From contig NC_012521.1 of NCBI RefSeq assembly GCF_000010805.1, positions 180,998 to 244,997 on the forward strand: a DNA stretch of 64,000 bases, in the 5' to 3' direction. Of this stretch, positions 24,696 to 32,755 are shown one piece after another (the stretch's first letter is position 1; every line of letters starts with the position of its first letter). The notes beneath the pieces are model-generated. The model was given only the letters and a program-made list of their open reading frames with translations. It was not told where the DNA came from and made no database searches. The translations under genes were made by a program, and so were the position numbers. Source of the stretch: Rhodococcus opacus B4 (GTDB lineage Bacteria; Actinomycetota; Actinomycetes; Mycobacteriales; Mycobacteriaceae).

Positions 24696-26507
24696 TTAGT
24701 GCACCGCCGCGACAAGCTCCAACAGATCAGCAAGTACCGGTTCGATATCCGCGGTGACGACTGCGTCGGCGAGGCCGGACAGTTCGTCGAGCTGGGCGTC
24801 GGGGTCTACCACGACGATCTGCCCTGCTCCACTCACCGCACGGAGGGTCCCGGGGTCGTGTCTCCCCAGGCCCAGATAGATCGAGGGGGCGATCGTGCGG
24901 GCGAGTGGCCCGATCTCGATCTGCCGCGGTGCGTCGCCCGCGGCCACCGCCGCTGGGGTGGCCGCCACCGCGCCGCCAGTCGCCTGAGCCAACCGCTCGG
25001 CCGCCCGGCGCGTCGCCGCATCGAGCCCGGGGCCCAGGCCGATGACCACCCGCGCCGCTGTCAGATGGGGAGCGTCGGGATTCTCGACGCGCCGCTCGAT
25101 CGGCGTGCACCGGTCGTCGGCGGCCTTGGCGGCCGGCCCGAGGACGTCGACCTGCGGATCGCCCTCGTCTCGGACGGCGGCGACCGGGAAGGACCCGGGG
25201 CGCAGTGTGCCCATCGATGGGGTGGTGTGCGCGATGACAGGCGCGAGCACGTTCCCCGCGAGCGCCGGCTTGAGCCAGAGCAGGTCCGGGTCGTCGCTGT
25301 CCGCGCCGCGTACCTCGAGCGCGACGAAATCCCCGGTGAGCCCGAGGCCCAACCGGGCCGCGACGCGCGGCGCGTAGTCGCGGCCCCGGGCGCTGAACGG
25401 GGCGATCACCGCGAACGGCGAGCCGGCGATGATCGCCGCACTGAGGGCGCTCGTGAACGGCTCCGTGGCGTACTCCTCGAGCCCGGCGTCACCGAGCACG
25501 ATCACCCGGTCCGCCCCGTGCGCGTGCAGGACGCGCGGCGCGTCGCTGCTGTGCGCACCGGGGAGGACGGCAACGGTCGTGGAGTGCAGCTCGGCAGCGA
25601 TCGAGCGGGCGCAGGCGAGGGCCTCGAGGCTGGTGGGGTGCAGCCCGCCACCCGGCAGCGGCTCGGCGACCGCCCAGATCTCCCGCGGCGGGGATGCCGG
25701 ACCGGCAGCGTAGGTCGCGGGCCGGAGGTCCTCGCGGGCCGCCGCGAACGCGGCGGCCAGCATGCTGGCGGCGGCGGGGGCGTCGGCGCCGTGCTCCGTG
25801 GAGCGCATACTGCGGCCGGGACGGATCTCGACGACGAAGGTCGGCGAGCCGCGGGTCCCGAAGTCGCGGGGCCCTCCTCCGAGATCATCGGCGGTGACCG
25901 TCTCGATGGCCGCGGCGTCGGCGGCGTCGACGACCCAGGGCGGCTCGATTCCACGTCCGACCGACACCAACCCCGGCAGCTCGATGGCCCAGTCCTCCGT
26001 GCCGACATCGGTTTCCACCTCGGCCCGGATGCGACCGTCGTCGCCGGTATGCAGGGCCACGACTTGCGTGAGTTGCGGCAGCCCGGCCAGTTCGGCGACC
26101 TGCGGACCGACCTGTGCGGTGGCGCCGTCAAGCGTCCAGCGGCCGGTGAGGACGAGGTCCGGCGCTTCACGTTCGACGACCCGGGTGATCGCGCGCGCCG
26201 TCGCCAGCGTGTCGGCGCCAGCGAAACGCCGGTCGAGAAGATGGACGGCGCGGTCGGCGCCTCGGCGTAGTGCGTCGACGAGGGTGGCCTGGGCGGCGGG
26301 CGGCCCCATCGTGACGGCGACCACCTCCCAGCCGAGCGCGTCGCGAAGCGACAGCGCGTGCGCGAGAGCACACAGATCGGCGGGGTTGGTGATCGCGGCG
26401 TCGGAATCGCGGCGAATGCGCTTGGTGCGTTCGTCGAAGGAGACCGCCCCCGGGGCGGGTACCTGCTTGAGGCAGACGAGGACGCGGCCGCTGCCGGAAG
26501 CGCTCAT
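24696..26507 (-). CDS. Electron transfer flavoprotein, beta-alpha fusion
   Basis: This 603-residue fusion has an ETF beta-like half (residues 1 to about 250: [56 protein letters not shown]) and an ETF alpha-like half ([60 protein letters not shown]). The C-terminal FAD-binding segment is present but somewhat divergent ([22 protein letters not shown]). ETFs pass electrons singly between flavoproteins or to iron-sulfur acceptors. The gene is coupled to rubredoxin by an ATGA overlap, suggesting a dedicated carrier pair. Fusion of the subunits is unusual; they are normally separate. Confidence 0.85.
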   Translation of the reverse strand: MSASGSGRVLVCLKQVPAPGAVSFDERTKRIRRDSDAAITNPADLCALAHALSLRDALGWEVVAVTMGPPAAQATLVDALRRGADRAVHLLDRRFAGADTLATARAITRVVEREAPDLVLTGRWTLDGATAQVGPQVAELAGLPQLTQVVALHTGDDGRIRAEVETDVGTEDWAIELPGLVSVGRGIEPPWVVDAADAAAIETVTADDLGGGPRDFGTRGSPTFVVEIRPGRSMRSTEHGADAPAAASMLAAAFAAAREDLRPATYAAGPASPPREIWAVAEPLPGGGLHPTSLEALACARSIAAELHSTTVAVLPGAHSSDAPRVLHAHGADRVIVLGDAGLEEYATEPFTSALSAAIIAGSPFAVIAPFSARGRDYAPRVAARLGLGLTGDFVALEVRGADSDDPDLLWLKPALAGNVLAPVIAHTTPSMGTLRPGSFPVAAVRDEGDPQVDVLGPAAKAADDRCTPIERRVENPDAPHLTAARVVIGLGPGLDAATRRAAERLAQATGGAVAATPAAVAAGDAPRQIEIGPLARTIAPSIYLGLGRHDPGTLRAVSGAGQIVVVDPDAQLDELSGLADAVVTADIEPVLADLLELVAAVH

Positions 26508-26764
26508 CCCAGCTCTCCCGTCACGAGGTCTTCGCTCACATCCTGGTATTCCTCGCCCGGCCTGAGCTTCCGGAATTCCTTCTTGCGCGCCCCGCAGACC
26601 GGACAGACCCAGTCGTCGGGGATGTCCTGGAAGGCAGTTCCCGGGGGGATGCCACCGTCCGGGTCACCCAGCTGGGGGTCGTACACGTCTTCACAGACCT
26701 CGCAGACCCACAGCTCGGTTGCCGGGTCCGCCTGTGTCTCTTCCGTCGCGATCAGAATCTTCAT
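26504..26764 (-). CDS. rub1: Rubredoxin
   Basis: This 86-residue rubredoxin has an iron site of two Cys-x2-Cys pairs: [20 protein letters not shown] and [18 protein letters not shown], with the usual Pro and aromatic residues. An N-terminal extension ([14 protein letters not shown]) and a C-terminal tail flank the fold. Rhodococcus nar clusters are reported to contain rubredoxin genes near narR1/narR2, hence the tentative symbol. It is transcribed with the fused ETF and divergently from the regulator at 27236. A likely role is electron transfer toward the Rieske oxygenase, since no ferredoxin or ferredoxin reductase gene is in the window. Confidence 0.92.
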   Translation of the reverse strand: MKILIATEETQADPATELWVCEVCEDVYDPQLGDPDGGIPPGTAFQDIPDDWVCPVCGARKKEFRKLRPGEEYQDVSEDLVTGELG

Positions 26765-26786
26765 GAACCCTCCACGGTGCGTTTGA

Positions 26787-26799
26787 TACTAGTATGCTA
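26787..26799. promoter_or_regulatory. Putative NarR1-type operator, site 1 (TACTAGTATGCTA)
   Basis: The 13-mer TACTAGTATGCTA, overlapping the perfect palindrome ATACTAGTAT (26786-26795), lies 23 bases before the rubredoxin start. It matches the pattern TASTARYATKSTA seen also at 27152 and 29554. Confidence 0.6.
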
Positions 26800-27151
26800 G
26801 CGCGCTATTGGACATAGTGGAAGGCAGTTTGCCACAGACCTCCCCGTCGGTGGACACGGCTGGTCCACGGATCGGGGGTGGGGACTCGGCAGGCATCGTG
26901 CGGCGCTCCGGCGGGCGCACGGATGCTTGCTCGCGGACGTCGATCACCCGGGAGGCCCTCGACCTGGCCTCGGCGAAATCACACCCCCGCCACGCACCCT
27001 CGGCTCGGTTGTCCCTAGCGGCGCGGCATCGAAGAAGCGTTGCAGAGCTTGATGTTCCGGCGCGTGTGACGTTCATGGTGTCGGCCAAGCCGTCGGCGTG
27101 GGTTCGGGTGATCCACCACACCGCAGTGGCATCAACCGCACCCAACTAGCG

Positions 27152-27164
27152 TAGTAACATTCTA
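27152..27164. promoter_or_regulatory. Putative NarR1-type operator, site 2 (TAGTAACATTCTA)
   Basis: This member of the TASTARYATKSTA set lies 72 bases before the GntR ATG and suggests autoregulation. Confidence 0.55.
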
Positions 27165-27235
27165 GCCGGATCGGGTACGCGTCCACCGGTGCAATACACT
27201 GGAGTGAATCGATCACTTCGCACACCTAGGATCCC

Positions 27236-27928
27236 ATGGTCAGTCAGCGCCTCAATCGAAGCGGTCAAGCGTATGAGCAGCTCACCGCGGAGATCCTCCG
27301 CGGTCGCTGGCAGCCGGGCGACACGCTCTCGACTTACGCGCTGTCCGAGGAGCTGCAGATCAGTCGCACGCCGGTGTCCGAGGCCCTCAAGCGACTGGAG
27401 TCAGAGGGACTCGTGGAGATCATCCCGCAGGTCGGGTGTCGCGTTGTTCGGCCGAGTTCCACGACCGTCACCGAGCTGTTCGCGATACGTGGCGTGCTCG
27501 AGGGCCTCGCCGCCGAGGTGGCCGCCAAAGCGATGAGCGCCCAGCAGCTCGCTGAGCTCGGTGGCGTGCTCGAGCGGATGGAAGCGGCCATTGATCATGG
27601 GGACGAAGTGGCCTACGGTGACCTCAACTACGAGTTCCACCTGAAGATCATCGAGGGTAGCGGCATGCCGCGGCTCATCCAGACCGTCGAGGGCGTGTGG
27701 TCGCTGCTGCGCTATCAGCTTGCGCGGCTTCCGTTCACGGGCGACCAGATGGGGGAGTCGATGACGGAATCCAGAACCGAGCATCGGGCCATCTTCGAGG
27801 CGCTCGAGCGACGTACCGCCAAGCGTGCCCGGACCCTCGCAGAGCAGCACACCCGTCGGTGCGGCGACCGCTTCGTCGCCTACCTGGAGGGTGTCGCCGC
27901 CCCGCGGCGAGGAGGAGAGAAGCCATGA
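27236..27928 (+). CDS. narR1: GntR-family (FCD) regulator of the nar-like cluster
   Basis: This 230-residue regulator has a winged helix (QAYEQLTAEILRGRWQPGDT, ALSEELQISRTPVSEALKRL, GLVEIIPQVGCRVVRP) and an FCD effector domain (FAIRGVLEGLAAEVAAKAM, NYEFHLKIIEGSGMPRLIQ, ESRTEHRAIFEALERRTAKR). It is paralogous to the regulator at 20097. In published Rhodococcus naphthalene clusters a GntR gene named narR1 precedes narR2, the order seen here. Its stop overlaps the ATG of the sensor protein (ATGA). Operator-like motifs lie before this gene, before rubredoxin and before the dioxygenase operon. Confidence 0.87.
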   Translation: MVSQRLNRSGQAYEQLTAEILRGRWQPGDTLSTYALSEELQISRTPVSEALKRLESEGLVEIIPQVGCRVVRPSSTTVTELFAIRGVLEGLAAEVAAKAMSAQQLAELGGVLERMEAAIDHGDEVAYGDLNYEFHLKIIEGSGMPRLIQTVEGVWSLLRYQLARLPFTGDQMGESMTESRTEHRAIFEALERRTAKRARTLAEQHTRRCGDRFVAYLEGVAAPRRGGEKP

Positions 27929-28596
27929 CCGAGCTGTCGGCATTGATCGCTCGTGCCCTCGACGACATGTGTGAGTACCAGGAGCGCTTCACGCGCGACC
28001 CGGGCCATGCCCAGGTGTCGCTCGCCGGCATTCCACATGCCCTGGTTCCGACCCACGTCGTGGCCAGCGACCTGCCGCGCGAGCTGGTCGAGATCCTCGG
28101 TGCCGAGCTGGCACCCGCGGTGATGTACCGGTTCGGTCGGCTCATCGGGCTCAGCCACGCGGCGGCGTTCTTCGCGGACCGCAAGATCGGCATGACCGAA
28201 CCGCAGTATCGCGTGCTTACCGGCCCGTTCCACTTCGCATGGGCGGGCTACGGAGACGTGCAACTGCTCCTATGGGAGCCCAAGCTCGACGAGGACTTCC
28301 TCGTGCTGTGGGAGTCGGACAACTCGTTCAGTGCGCGAGAGGCGCTGAACGACGGGCACCGCAGCCGGGCCTGCCATCTCCAGGCGGGATACGCGGCGGG
28401 CTGGGCCTCGGAGGCGACAGGCCTCCCAATCGATGTGCAAGAGATCGCCTGTCGGGCAGAGGGCGTGTCGTACTGCCGCTTCGCGATGGCCCACCGCGAT
28501 CGTGTGTCGCTGTGGATGCGCGATCCGCGCCTGCACCGCCCGACCAAGCAGTACAAAGTGATGCCGGCCAGTATGCCCCGCGCCGCGTCCGTCTGA
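27925..28596 (+). CDS. narR2: Stand-alone XylR_N/V4R aromatic-sensor protein
   Basis: This 223-residue protein corresponds to the N-terminal sensory part of XylR/DmpR-type activators (XylR_N about residues 15-110, V4R about 125-195) without the AAA+ and DNA-binding parts. Seen are LGAELAPAVMYRFGRLIGLS, YGDVQLLLWEPKLDEDFLVL, and in the V4R domain CHLQAGYAAGWASEATGLPI and VQEIACRAEGVSYCRFAMAHRD, with the Cys residues that bind zinc in DmpR. It overlaps the GntR gene by 4 bases and may act as its ligand-binding partner. Published nar clusters name an NtrC-like gene narR2 at this place. Confidence 0.82.
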   Translation: MTELSALIARALDDMCEYQERFTRDPGHAQVSLAGIPHALVPTHVVASDLPRELVEILGAELAPAVMYRFGRLIGLSHAAAFFADRKIGMTEPQYRVLTGPFHFAWAGYGDVQLLLWEPKLDEDFLVLWESDNSFSAREALNDGHRSRACHLQAGYAAGWASEATGLPIDVQEIACRAEGVSYCRFAMAHRDRVSLWMRDPRLHRPTKQYKVMPASMPRAASV

Positions 28597-29067
28597 CGAC
28601 GCGTCGGCAAGGTCGCCGGCTGACGAGCGGCGACCCCTTGCGTGCGCCACAGTTCATGCGAGCCCTGGGTACTGGAGCTGACCACACGCCTTTCACCCTG
28701 ACGCAGCAGCGTCCAACCGCGGCGCGCGCAAGGGAAAGACGAACGATGTGGGCAGCCGACGAGCACGGGCACGCGCTCCGCCAACGAGAGGTCCGCACCG
28801 CCCGCCCGTCGCTTCAGGTTGGAATGATCAAGGGCCGCAGCGGGTCCCAACCTCGCTGCGGCAGGGCGAGGAAACGCGCCCTCGGCATCATCGGTGGAGT
28901 GCCGTCCGTACACGACCCGCGCATGTCCAATGCTGATGATGTGACCTGGCCCAGGGCGGCGTCCCGGTCGCGCGTCGACCGGGACGGTCCTCATCTGCTG
29001 TTCCGCGGCGGCGTCGGATGCTCGATGCAGGGCGGACATTTCACCGTCGTGCGCGAGGGCTTTCCGG
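28597..29067. other. Intergenic, 470 bases, no gene seen
   Basis: The stretch is GC-rich, with only shadow-like frames on both strands. It lies between the convergent sensor gene and SCP2 gene. Confidence 0.5.
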
Positions 29068-29463
29068 TTACACCGACCAGTCGGTGCCGTCGATCTGGCC
29101 CATCATCTTCATCGCTGCTTCCAGGGATGGAAGGTTCGCCATAGCGACCGACATGGGGCCGCGGAACTTGACCTTGCGGGTGACCATCGCCTTGGCTGCC
29201 GGGAGTTCGCCCAGGCCGAGGCGCTGCCAGGTGTCCGTATTGGCTGTCAGCACGAACTCGGGCTTGACGCCGTCAGCCGGGGCGCCCGCCCGGACGACCT
29301 CGCCGAGGACCACCTGGATCTGACCTGCGCGGCTCTCGTCCTCGGCGAGTCGGTACTCGATGACCATGCTCAGTTTCTTGAGTCCCTGGCGTGTCGCCTC
29401 GGTGTTGTTCCACAGCTCGCCGTATGTCTGCATCCACTCGGGGGAAAGGACGGGTGTTGTCAT
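29068..29463 (-). CDS. SCP2-type sterol/lipid-transfer domain protein
   Basis: This protein of about 131 residues has a single SCP2-like domain: LKKLSMVIEYRLAEDESRAG then QIQVVLGEVVRAG, PEFVLTANTDTWQRLGLGEL, RKVKFRGPMSVAMANLPSLE and a terminal GQIDGTDWSV. SCP2 domains are soluble cavities for lipids and other hydrophobic ligands. The start at 29463 follows AAGGAGAGCGC. It is divergent from the Rieske operon and shares its promoter region, so it may bind or deliver the hydrophobic aromatic substrate. It resembles the protein at 34521 in architecture. Confidence 0.8.
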   Translation of the reverse strand: MTTPVLSPEWMQTYGELWNNTEATRQGLKKLSMVIEYRLAEDESRAGQIQVVLGEVVRAGAPADGVKPEFVLTANTDTWQRLGLGELPAAKAMVTRKVKFRGPMSVAMANLPSLEAAMKMMGQIDGTDWSV

Positions 29464-29553
29464 GTTGCGCTCTCCTTGTTGGTGGCCCACGACACACAAT
29501 CCGGTCGTCGGTGACCTACGACACAAAAATACGTTGACCGATGTGAGCAAAGA

Positions 29554-29566
29554 TACTAACATGGTA
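29554..29566. promoter_or_regulatory. Putative NarR1-type operator, site 3 (TACTAACATGGTA)
   Basis: The third member of the TASTARYATKSTA set lies between the SCP2 gene and the dioxygenase operon, about 125 bases before the leader ORF and 90 bases before the SCP2 start. It could control both divergent units. Confidence 0.6.
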
Positions 29567-29622
29567 GAACGTCAGTCAAGTAGCTGGCTTTGCGCGGGAT
29601 CGAATTCGCTTCGTAGGACCAC

Positions 29623-29668
29623 ACTTTCAGGGTTCGATGGCCCGCACTTTCAGGGTTCGTAGGCCCGC
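29623..29668 (+). repeat. Tandem 23-bp repeat in the dioxygenase leader
   Basis: Two adjacent 23-bp units starting ACTTTCAGGGTTCG (29623-29645 and 29646-29668) match at about 21 of 23 positions. A partial third begins ACTTCC, and a degenerate unit precedes them. They lie in the untranslated leader just before the leader ORF. Confidence 0.75.
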
Positions 29669-29689
29669 ACTTCCAGAAGGAGAAAGAGA

Positions 29690-29722
29690 ATGTCTGACTC
29701 GAGAAAGCCGAAAGCATGCTGA
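29690..29722 (+). CDS. Candidate leader peptide MSDSRKPKAC
   Basis: This 10-codon ORF has a strong site (AAGGAGAAAGAGA) upstream. It stops at TGA 29720-29722, overlapping the dioxygenase alpha ATG (29716) by 7 bases. The alpha gene itself has only weak ribosome-binding sequence. Translation of the alpha subunit may therefore depend on termination-reinitiation from this leader. There is no protein homology; the evidence is the ribosome site and geometry. Confidence 0.5.
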   Translation: MSDSRKPKAC

Positions 29723-31122
29723 GCAACGAACTCCGGCAGACCCTCCAGAAGGGTTTGCACGACGTGAAGTCCGACTGGACCGTCCCCGCCTCGATCATCA
29801 ACGATCCCGAGGTGCACGACGTCGAGCGCGAGCGGGTCTTCGGTCACGCGTGGGTCTTTCTCGCGCATGAGAGTGAGATCCCCGAGCGCGGTGATTACGT
29901 CGTGCGGTACATCTCCGAGGATCAGTTCATCGTCTGCCGCGACGAGGACGGCGAAATCCGCGGGCACCTCAACGCTTGCCGCCACCGCGGTATGCAGGTG
30001 TGCCGCGCGGAGATGGGGAACGCCTCACACTTCCGGTGCCCGTACCACGGCTGGACCTACAGCAACACGGGAAGTTTGGTCGGCGTGCCGGCCGGCAAGG
30101 ACGCGTACGGCAATCAGCTGAAGAAGTCCGACTGGAACCTGCGGCCGATGCCGAACCTGGCCACCTACAAGGGCCTGATCTTCGGCTCGCTGGACCCGAA
30201 CGCCGATTCGCTGGAGGACTACCTCGGCGATATGAAGTTCTACCTCGATATTGTTCTGGACCGCAGTGACGCCGGGTTGCAGGTCGTCGGCGCCCCGCAG
30301 CGGTGGGTGGTCGACGCGAACTGGAAGCTCGGCGCAGACAACTTCGTCGGCGACGCCTACCACACCATGATGACCCACCGCTCGATGGTCGAGCTGGGGC
30401 TCGCCCCGCCCGACCCGCAGTTCGCGCTCTACGGAGAGCACGTCCACACCGAGCACGGTCACGGCCTGGGCATCATCGGTCCGCCGCCGGGTATGCCGCT
30501 GCCGGAGTTCATGGGCATGCCGGAGAACATCGTCGAGGAGTTGGGGCGTCGGCTCACGCCGGAGCAGGTCGAGATCTTCCGGCCCAATGCCTTCATCCAT
30601 GGCACCGTGTTCCCGAATCTGTCGATCGGCAACTTCCTGATGGCCAAGGACCACCTCTCCCCACCGACGCCGTTCCTGACGCTGCGCCTCTGGCACCCGC
30701 TCGGACCGGACAAGATGGAGGTGATGTCGTTCTTCCTCGTCGAAAAGGAGGCGCCCGACTGGTTCAAGGACGAGAGCTACAAGGCCTACCTGCGCACCTT
30801 CGGGATCTCCGGCGCCTTCGAACAGGACGACGCCGAGAACTGGCGCAGTATCACCCGTGTTCTGGGTGGTCAGTTCGCCAAGACAGGGGAGCTCAACTAC
30901 CAGATGGGGCGCGGCGTTCTCGAGCCCGACCCGAACTGGCCCGGACCCGGGGAGGCCTACCCGCTGGACTACGCCGAGGCCAACCAGCGCAACTTCCTCG
31001 AATACTGGATGCAGCTCATGCTCGCGGACACACCGCTGCACGCCGGCAACAGCAACGGCAACGGCAAGGTGGAGACGTCGGCGCCGGCCGCCCCCAAGAC
31101 CCCAGCGAAAGCGGAGGCGTAG
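29716..31122 (+). CDS. narAa: Naphthalene-type Rieske dioxygenase, alpha subunit
   Basis: This 468-residue large subunit of a ring-hydroxylating dioxygenase forms a cis-dihydrodiol from an aromatic ring with O2. The Rieske [2Fe-2S] site is CRHRGMQVCRAEMG followed by CPYHGWTY (Cys-x-His ... Cys-x2-His, residues about 82-104). The catalytic iron site is NFVGDAYHTMMTHRSM (two His near residues 208-213) with a later Asp. Length and sequence pattern match my recollection of Rhodococcus NarAa (naphthalene 1,2-dioxygenase). The C-terminal Ala/Pro/Lys tail is low-complexity. Beta subunit, dihydrodiol dehydrogenase and aldolase genes follow in order. Confidence 0.92.
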   Translation: MLSNELRQTLQKGLHDVKSDWTVPASIINDPEVHDVERERVFGHAWVFLAHESEIPERGDYVVRYISEDQFIVCRDEDGEIRGHLNACRHRGMQVCRAEMGNASHFRCPYHGWTYSNTGSLVGVPAGKDAYGNQLKKSDWNLRPMPNLATYKGLIFGSLDPNADSLEDYLGDMKFYLDIVLDRSDAGLQVVGAPQRWVVDANWKLGADNFVGDAYHTMMTHRSMVELGLAPPDPQFALYGEHVHTEHGHGLGIIGPPPGMPLPEFMGMPENIVEELGRRLTPEQVEIFRPNAFIHGTVFPNLSIGNFLMAKDHLSPPTPFLTLRLWHPLGPDKMEVMSFFLVEKEAPDWFKDESYKAYLRTFGISGAFEQDDAENWRSITRVLGGQFAKTGELNYQMGRGVLEPDPNWPGPGEAYPLDYAEANQRNFLEYWMQLMLADTPLHAGNSNGNGKVETSAPAAPKTPAKAEA

Positions 31123-31125
31123 GCC

Positions 31126-31644
31126 ATGAGTACGCAGACACAGATCTCGGCCACCACCGTCCGTGAGATCACCGACTGGCTCTACATGGAGGCCGGGCTG
31201 CTCGACGCCGGTAGGTACCGGGAATGGCTGGACCTCGTCGCCGAGGACCTGAGCTACATTGTGCCCCTGAGGGTCACCCGGGAGCGTGAGGCCGTGACCG
31301 ACGTCGTCGAGGGAATGACCCACATGGACGACGACGCGGACTCGATGGAGATGCGCGTGCTGCGCCTCGAGACCGAGTACGCGTGGGCAGAGGACCCGCC
31401 GTCGCGCTCACGGCACTTCGTCACCAACGTTCAAGTCGCGCCAGGCGATAGCGAGGACGAGTTCGAGGTTACCTCGAACCTGCTGCTCTACCGCACCCGC
31501 GGTGACGTTGCTACCTACGACGTCCTCTCGGGCGAACGTAAGGACGTGCTCCGGCGCGCGGGCGACGGCTTCCGTCTCGCCAAACGTGTTGTGCTGCTTG
31601 ATCAGACCACGATAATGACACACAACCTCGCCCTGATCATGTGA
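31126..31644 (+). CDS. narAb: Rieske dioxygenase, beta subunit
   Basis: This 172-residue small subunit of the ring-hydroxylating dioxygenase has a cystatin-like fold and gives structural support to the alpha3beta3 hexamer. Seen are ITDWLYMEAGLLDAGRYREW, LSYIVPLRVTREREAVTDVV, RHFVTNVQVAPGDSEDEFEV and LRRAGDGFRLAKRVVLLDQT, all typical of the family. It starts 3 bases after the alpha stop, consistent with stoichiometric co-expression. Confidence 0.93.
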   Translation: MSTQTQISATTVREITDWLYMEAGLLDAGRYREWLDLVAEDLSYIVPLRVTREREAVTDVVEGMTHMDDDADSMEMRVLRLETEYAWAEDPPSRSRHFVTNVQVAPGDSEDEFEVTSNLLLYRTRGDVATYDVLSGERKDVLRRAGDGFRLAKRVVLLDQTTIMTHNLALIM

Positions 31645-31657
31645 CGGAGGAGCCTAC

Positions 31658-31930
31658 ATGAGCATCATCCACAACGACCGCGGAGAACCGATAATCCAGA
31701 TCGCCAACGAGTTCACGGTGATCCAGGTCGGCTACACCCGCACCGGCAGTGGTGAGCGCCTCGTCATCACCTCGCCGCGCCTCGGATTCCAGACCCATCT
31801 GGATCCGCTGCAACTCGAGAGCCTCACCTGGCAGACGCCGGACATGTACTCGGCGCTGCTCGACACGCCCTACGGACCGGGCTCGGAACTCAAAGCGAGC
31901 CCCCTGTCGGCTCTATTCAGAAAGGACTGA
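31658..31930 (+). CDS. Small conserved-position protein in the nar-like operon
   Basis: This 90-residue protein is of unknown family. The sequence is mostly predicted beta strand (EPIIQIANEFTVIQVGYTRT, ERLVITSPRLGFQTHLDPLQ) and ends PLSALFRKD. It has no Cys, so it is not a ferredoxin. SD GACGGAGGAG is excellent, and it is tightly packed between the beta subunit (13 bases) and the dehydrogenase (5 bases), so it is a true gene. It might be an assembly or accessory factor of the oxygenase. Confidence 0.75.
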   Translation: MSIIHNDRGEPIIQIANEFTVIQVGYTRTGSGERLVITSPRLGFQTHLDPLQLESLTWQTPDMYSALLDTPYGPGSELKASPLSALFRKD

Positions 31931-31935
31931 TTCCC

Positions 31936-32751
31936 TTGGGATTCCTGGACGGCAAGGTGGCGCTCGTCACCGGCGGCGGATCGGGTATCGGCCGCGCTGT
32001 GGTCGAGCTCTACGTGCAACAGGGCGCAAAAGTGGGGATCCTCGAGATCTCCCCGGAGAAGGTGAAGGACCTGCGCAACGCACTGCCCGCCGACTCCGTC
32101 GTGGTGACGGAAGGCGACGCCACGTCGATGGCCGACAACGAACGCGCCGTCGCCGACGTCGTGGACGCGTTCGGGCCGCTCACCACGCTCGTCTGCGTGG
32201 TCGGCGTATTCGACTACTTCACCGAGATTCCGCAACTGCCCAAGGACAAGATCAGCGAGGCGTTCGATCAACTCTTCGGCGTCAACGTCAAGAGCAACCT
32301 GCTCAGCGTGAAGGCGGCGCTCGACGAGCTGATCGAGAACGAGGGCGACATCATCCTCACCCTCTCCAACGCTGCGTTCTACCCCGGTGGCGGCGGCCCG
32401 CTGTATGTGTCGTCGAAGTTCGCCGTACGCGGCCTCGTGACCGAGCTCGCGTACGAGCTGGCGCCGAAGGTGCGCGTCAACGGCGTGGCACCAGGCGGCA
32501 CCATCACCGAGCTGCGCGGCATCCCCGCTCTGGCCAACGAGGGCCAACGTCTCAAGGACGTGCCGGACATCGAGGGTTTGATCGAGGGCATCAATCCGCT
32601 GGGCATCGTCGCCCAGCCTGAGGATCACTCATGGGCATACGCGCTTCTCGCCTCGCGGGAGCGGACCTCGGCGGTGACCGGCACCATCATCAACAGCGAC
32701 GGCGGTCTCGGGGTCCGCGGTATGACGCGGATGGCGGGTCTCGCGCAGTGA
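31936..32751 (+). CDS. narB: cis-Dihydrodiol dehydrogenase (SDR), TTG start
   Basis: This 271-residue SDR resembles NahB/BphB. It rearomatises the cis-dihydrodiol to a catechol-type diol with NAD+. The cofactor motif is GKVALVTGGGSGIGRAVVEL, with Ser in LTLSNAAFYPGGGGP and the active-site YVSSKFAVRGLV (YxxxK), followed by RVNGVAPGGTITELRG. The start is TTG at 31936, with AAAGGA at 31921-31926 and no better ATG. Length equals that recalled for NarB. A stable hairpin follows before the aldolase gene. Confidence 0.92.
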   Translation: MGFLDGKVALVTGGGSGIGRAVVELYVQQGAKVGILEISPEKVKDLRNALPADSVVVTEGDATSMADNERAVADVVDAFGPLTTLVCVVGVFDYFTEIPQLPKDKISEAFDQLFGVNVKSNLLSVKAALDELIENEGDIILTLSNAAFYPGGGGPLYVSSKFAVRGLVTELAYELAPKVRVNGVAPGGTITELRGIPALANEGQRLKDVPDIEGLIEGINPLGIVAQPEDHSWAYALLASRERTSAVTGTIINSDGGLGVRGMTRMAGLAQ

Positions 32752-32755
32752 GGGT

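Larger units (their letters stand above)
26765..27235. other. Divergent promoter region, 470 bases, no gene seen
   Basis: The interval separates the rubredoxin/ETF operon from the GntR/sensor operon. It contains two copies of a 13-bp motif, one near each gene (26787-26799 and 27152-27164). No coding region is supportable. Confidence 0.6.

Noticed and set aside
24249..26270. A 673-codon plus-strand open frame
   Set aside because: After about 24690 it is the antisense shadow of the ETF fusion on the minus strand, which has clear family motifs; only the first part resembles a real protein fragment.
26808..27149. ORFs on both strands in the rubredoxin-GntR spacer
   Set aside because: No ribosome site, no domain, and they overlap operator-like motifs; treated as intergenic.
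28597..29067. Overlapping frames between the sensor and SCP2 genes
   Set aside because: All lack recognisable domains or start signals and mirror one another across strands.
30025..31323. A 432-codon minus-strand frame across the dioxygenase genes
   Set aside because: It is a high-GC shadow of the Rieske alpha and beta genes, with no domain and no ribosome site.
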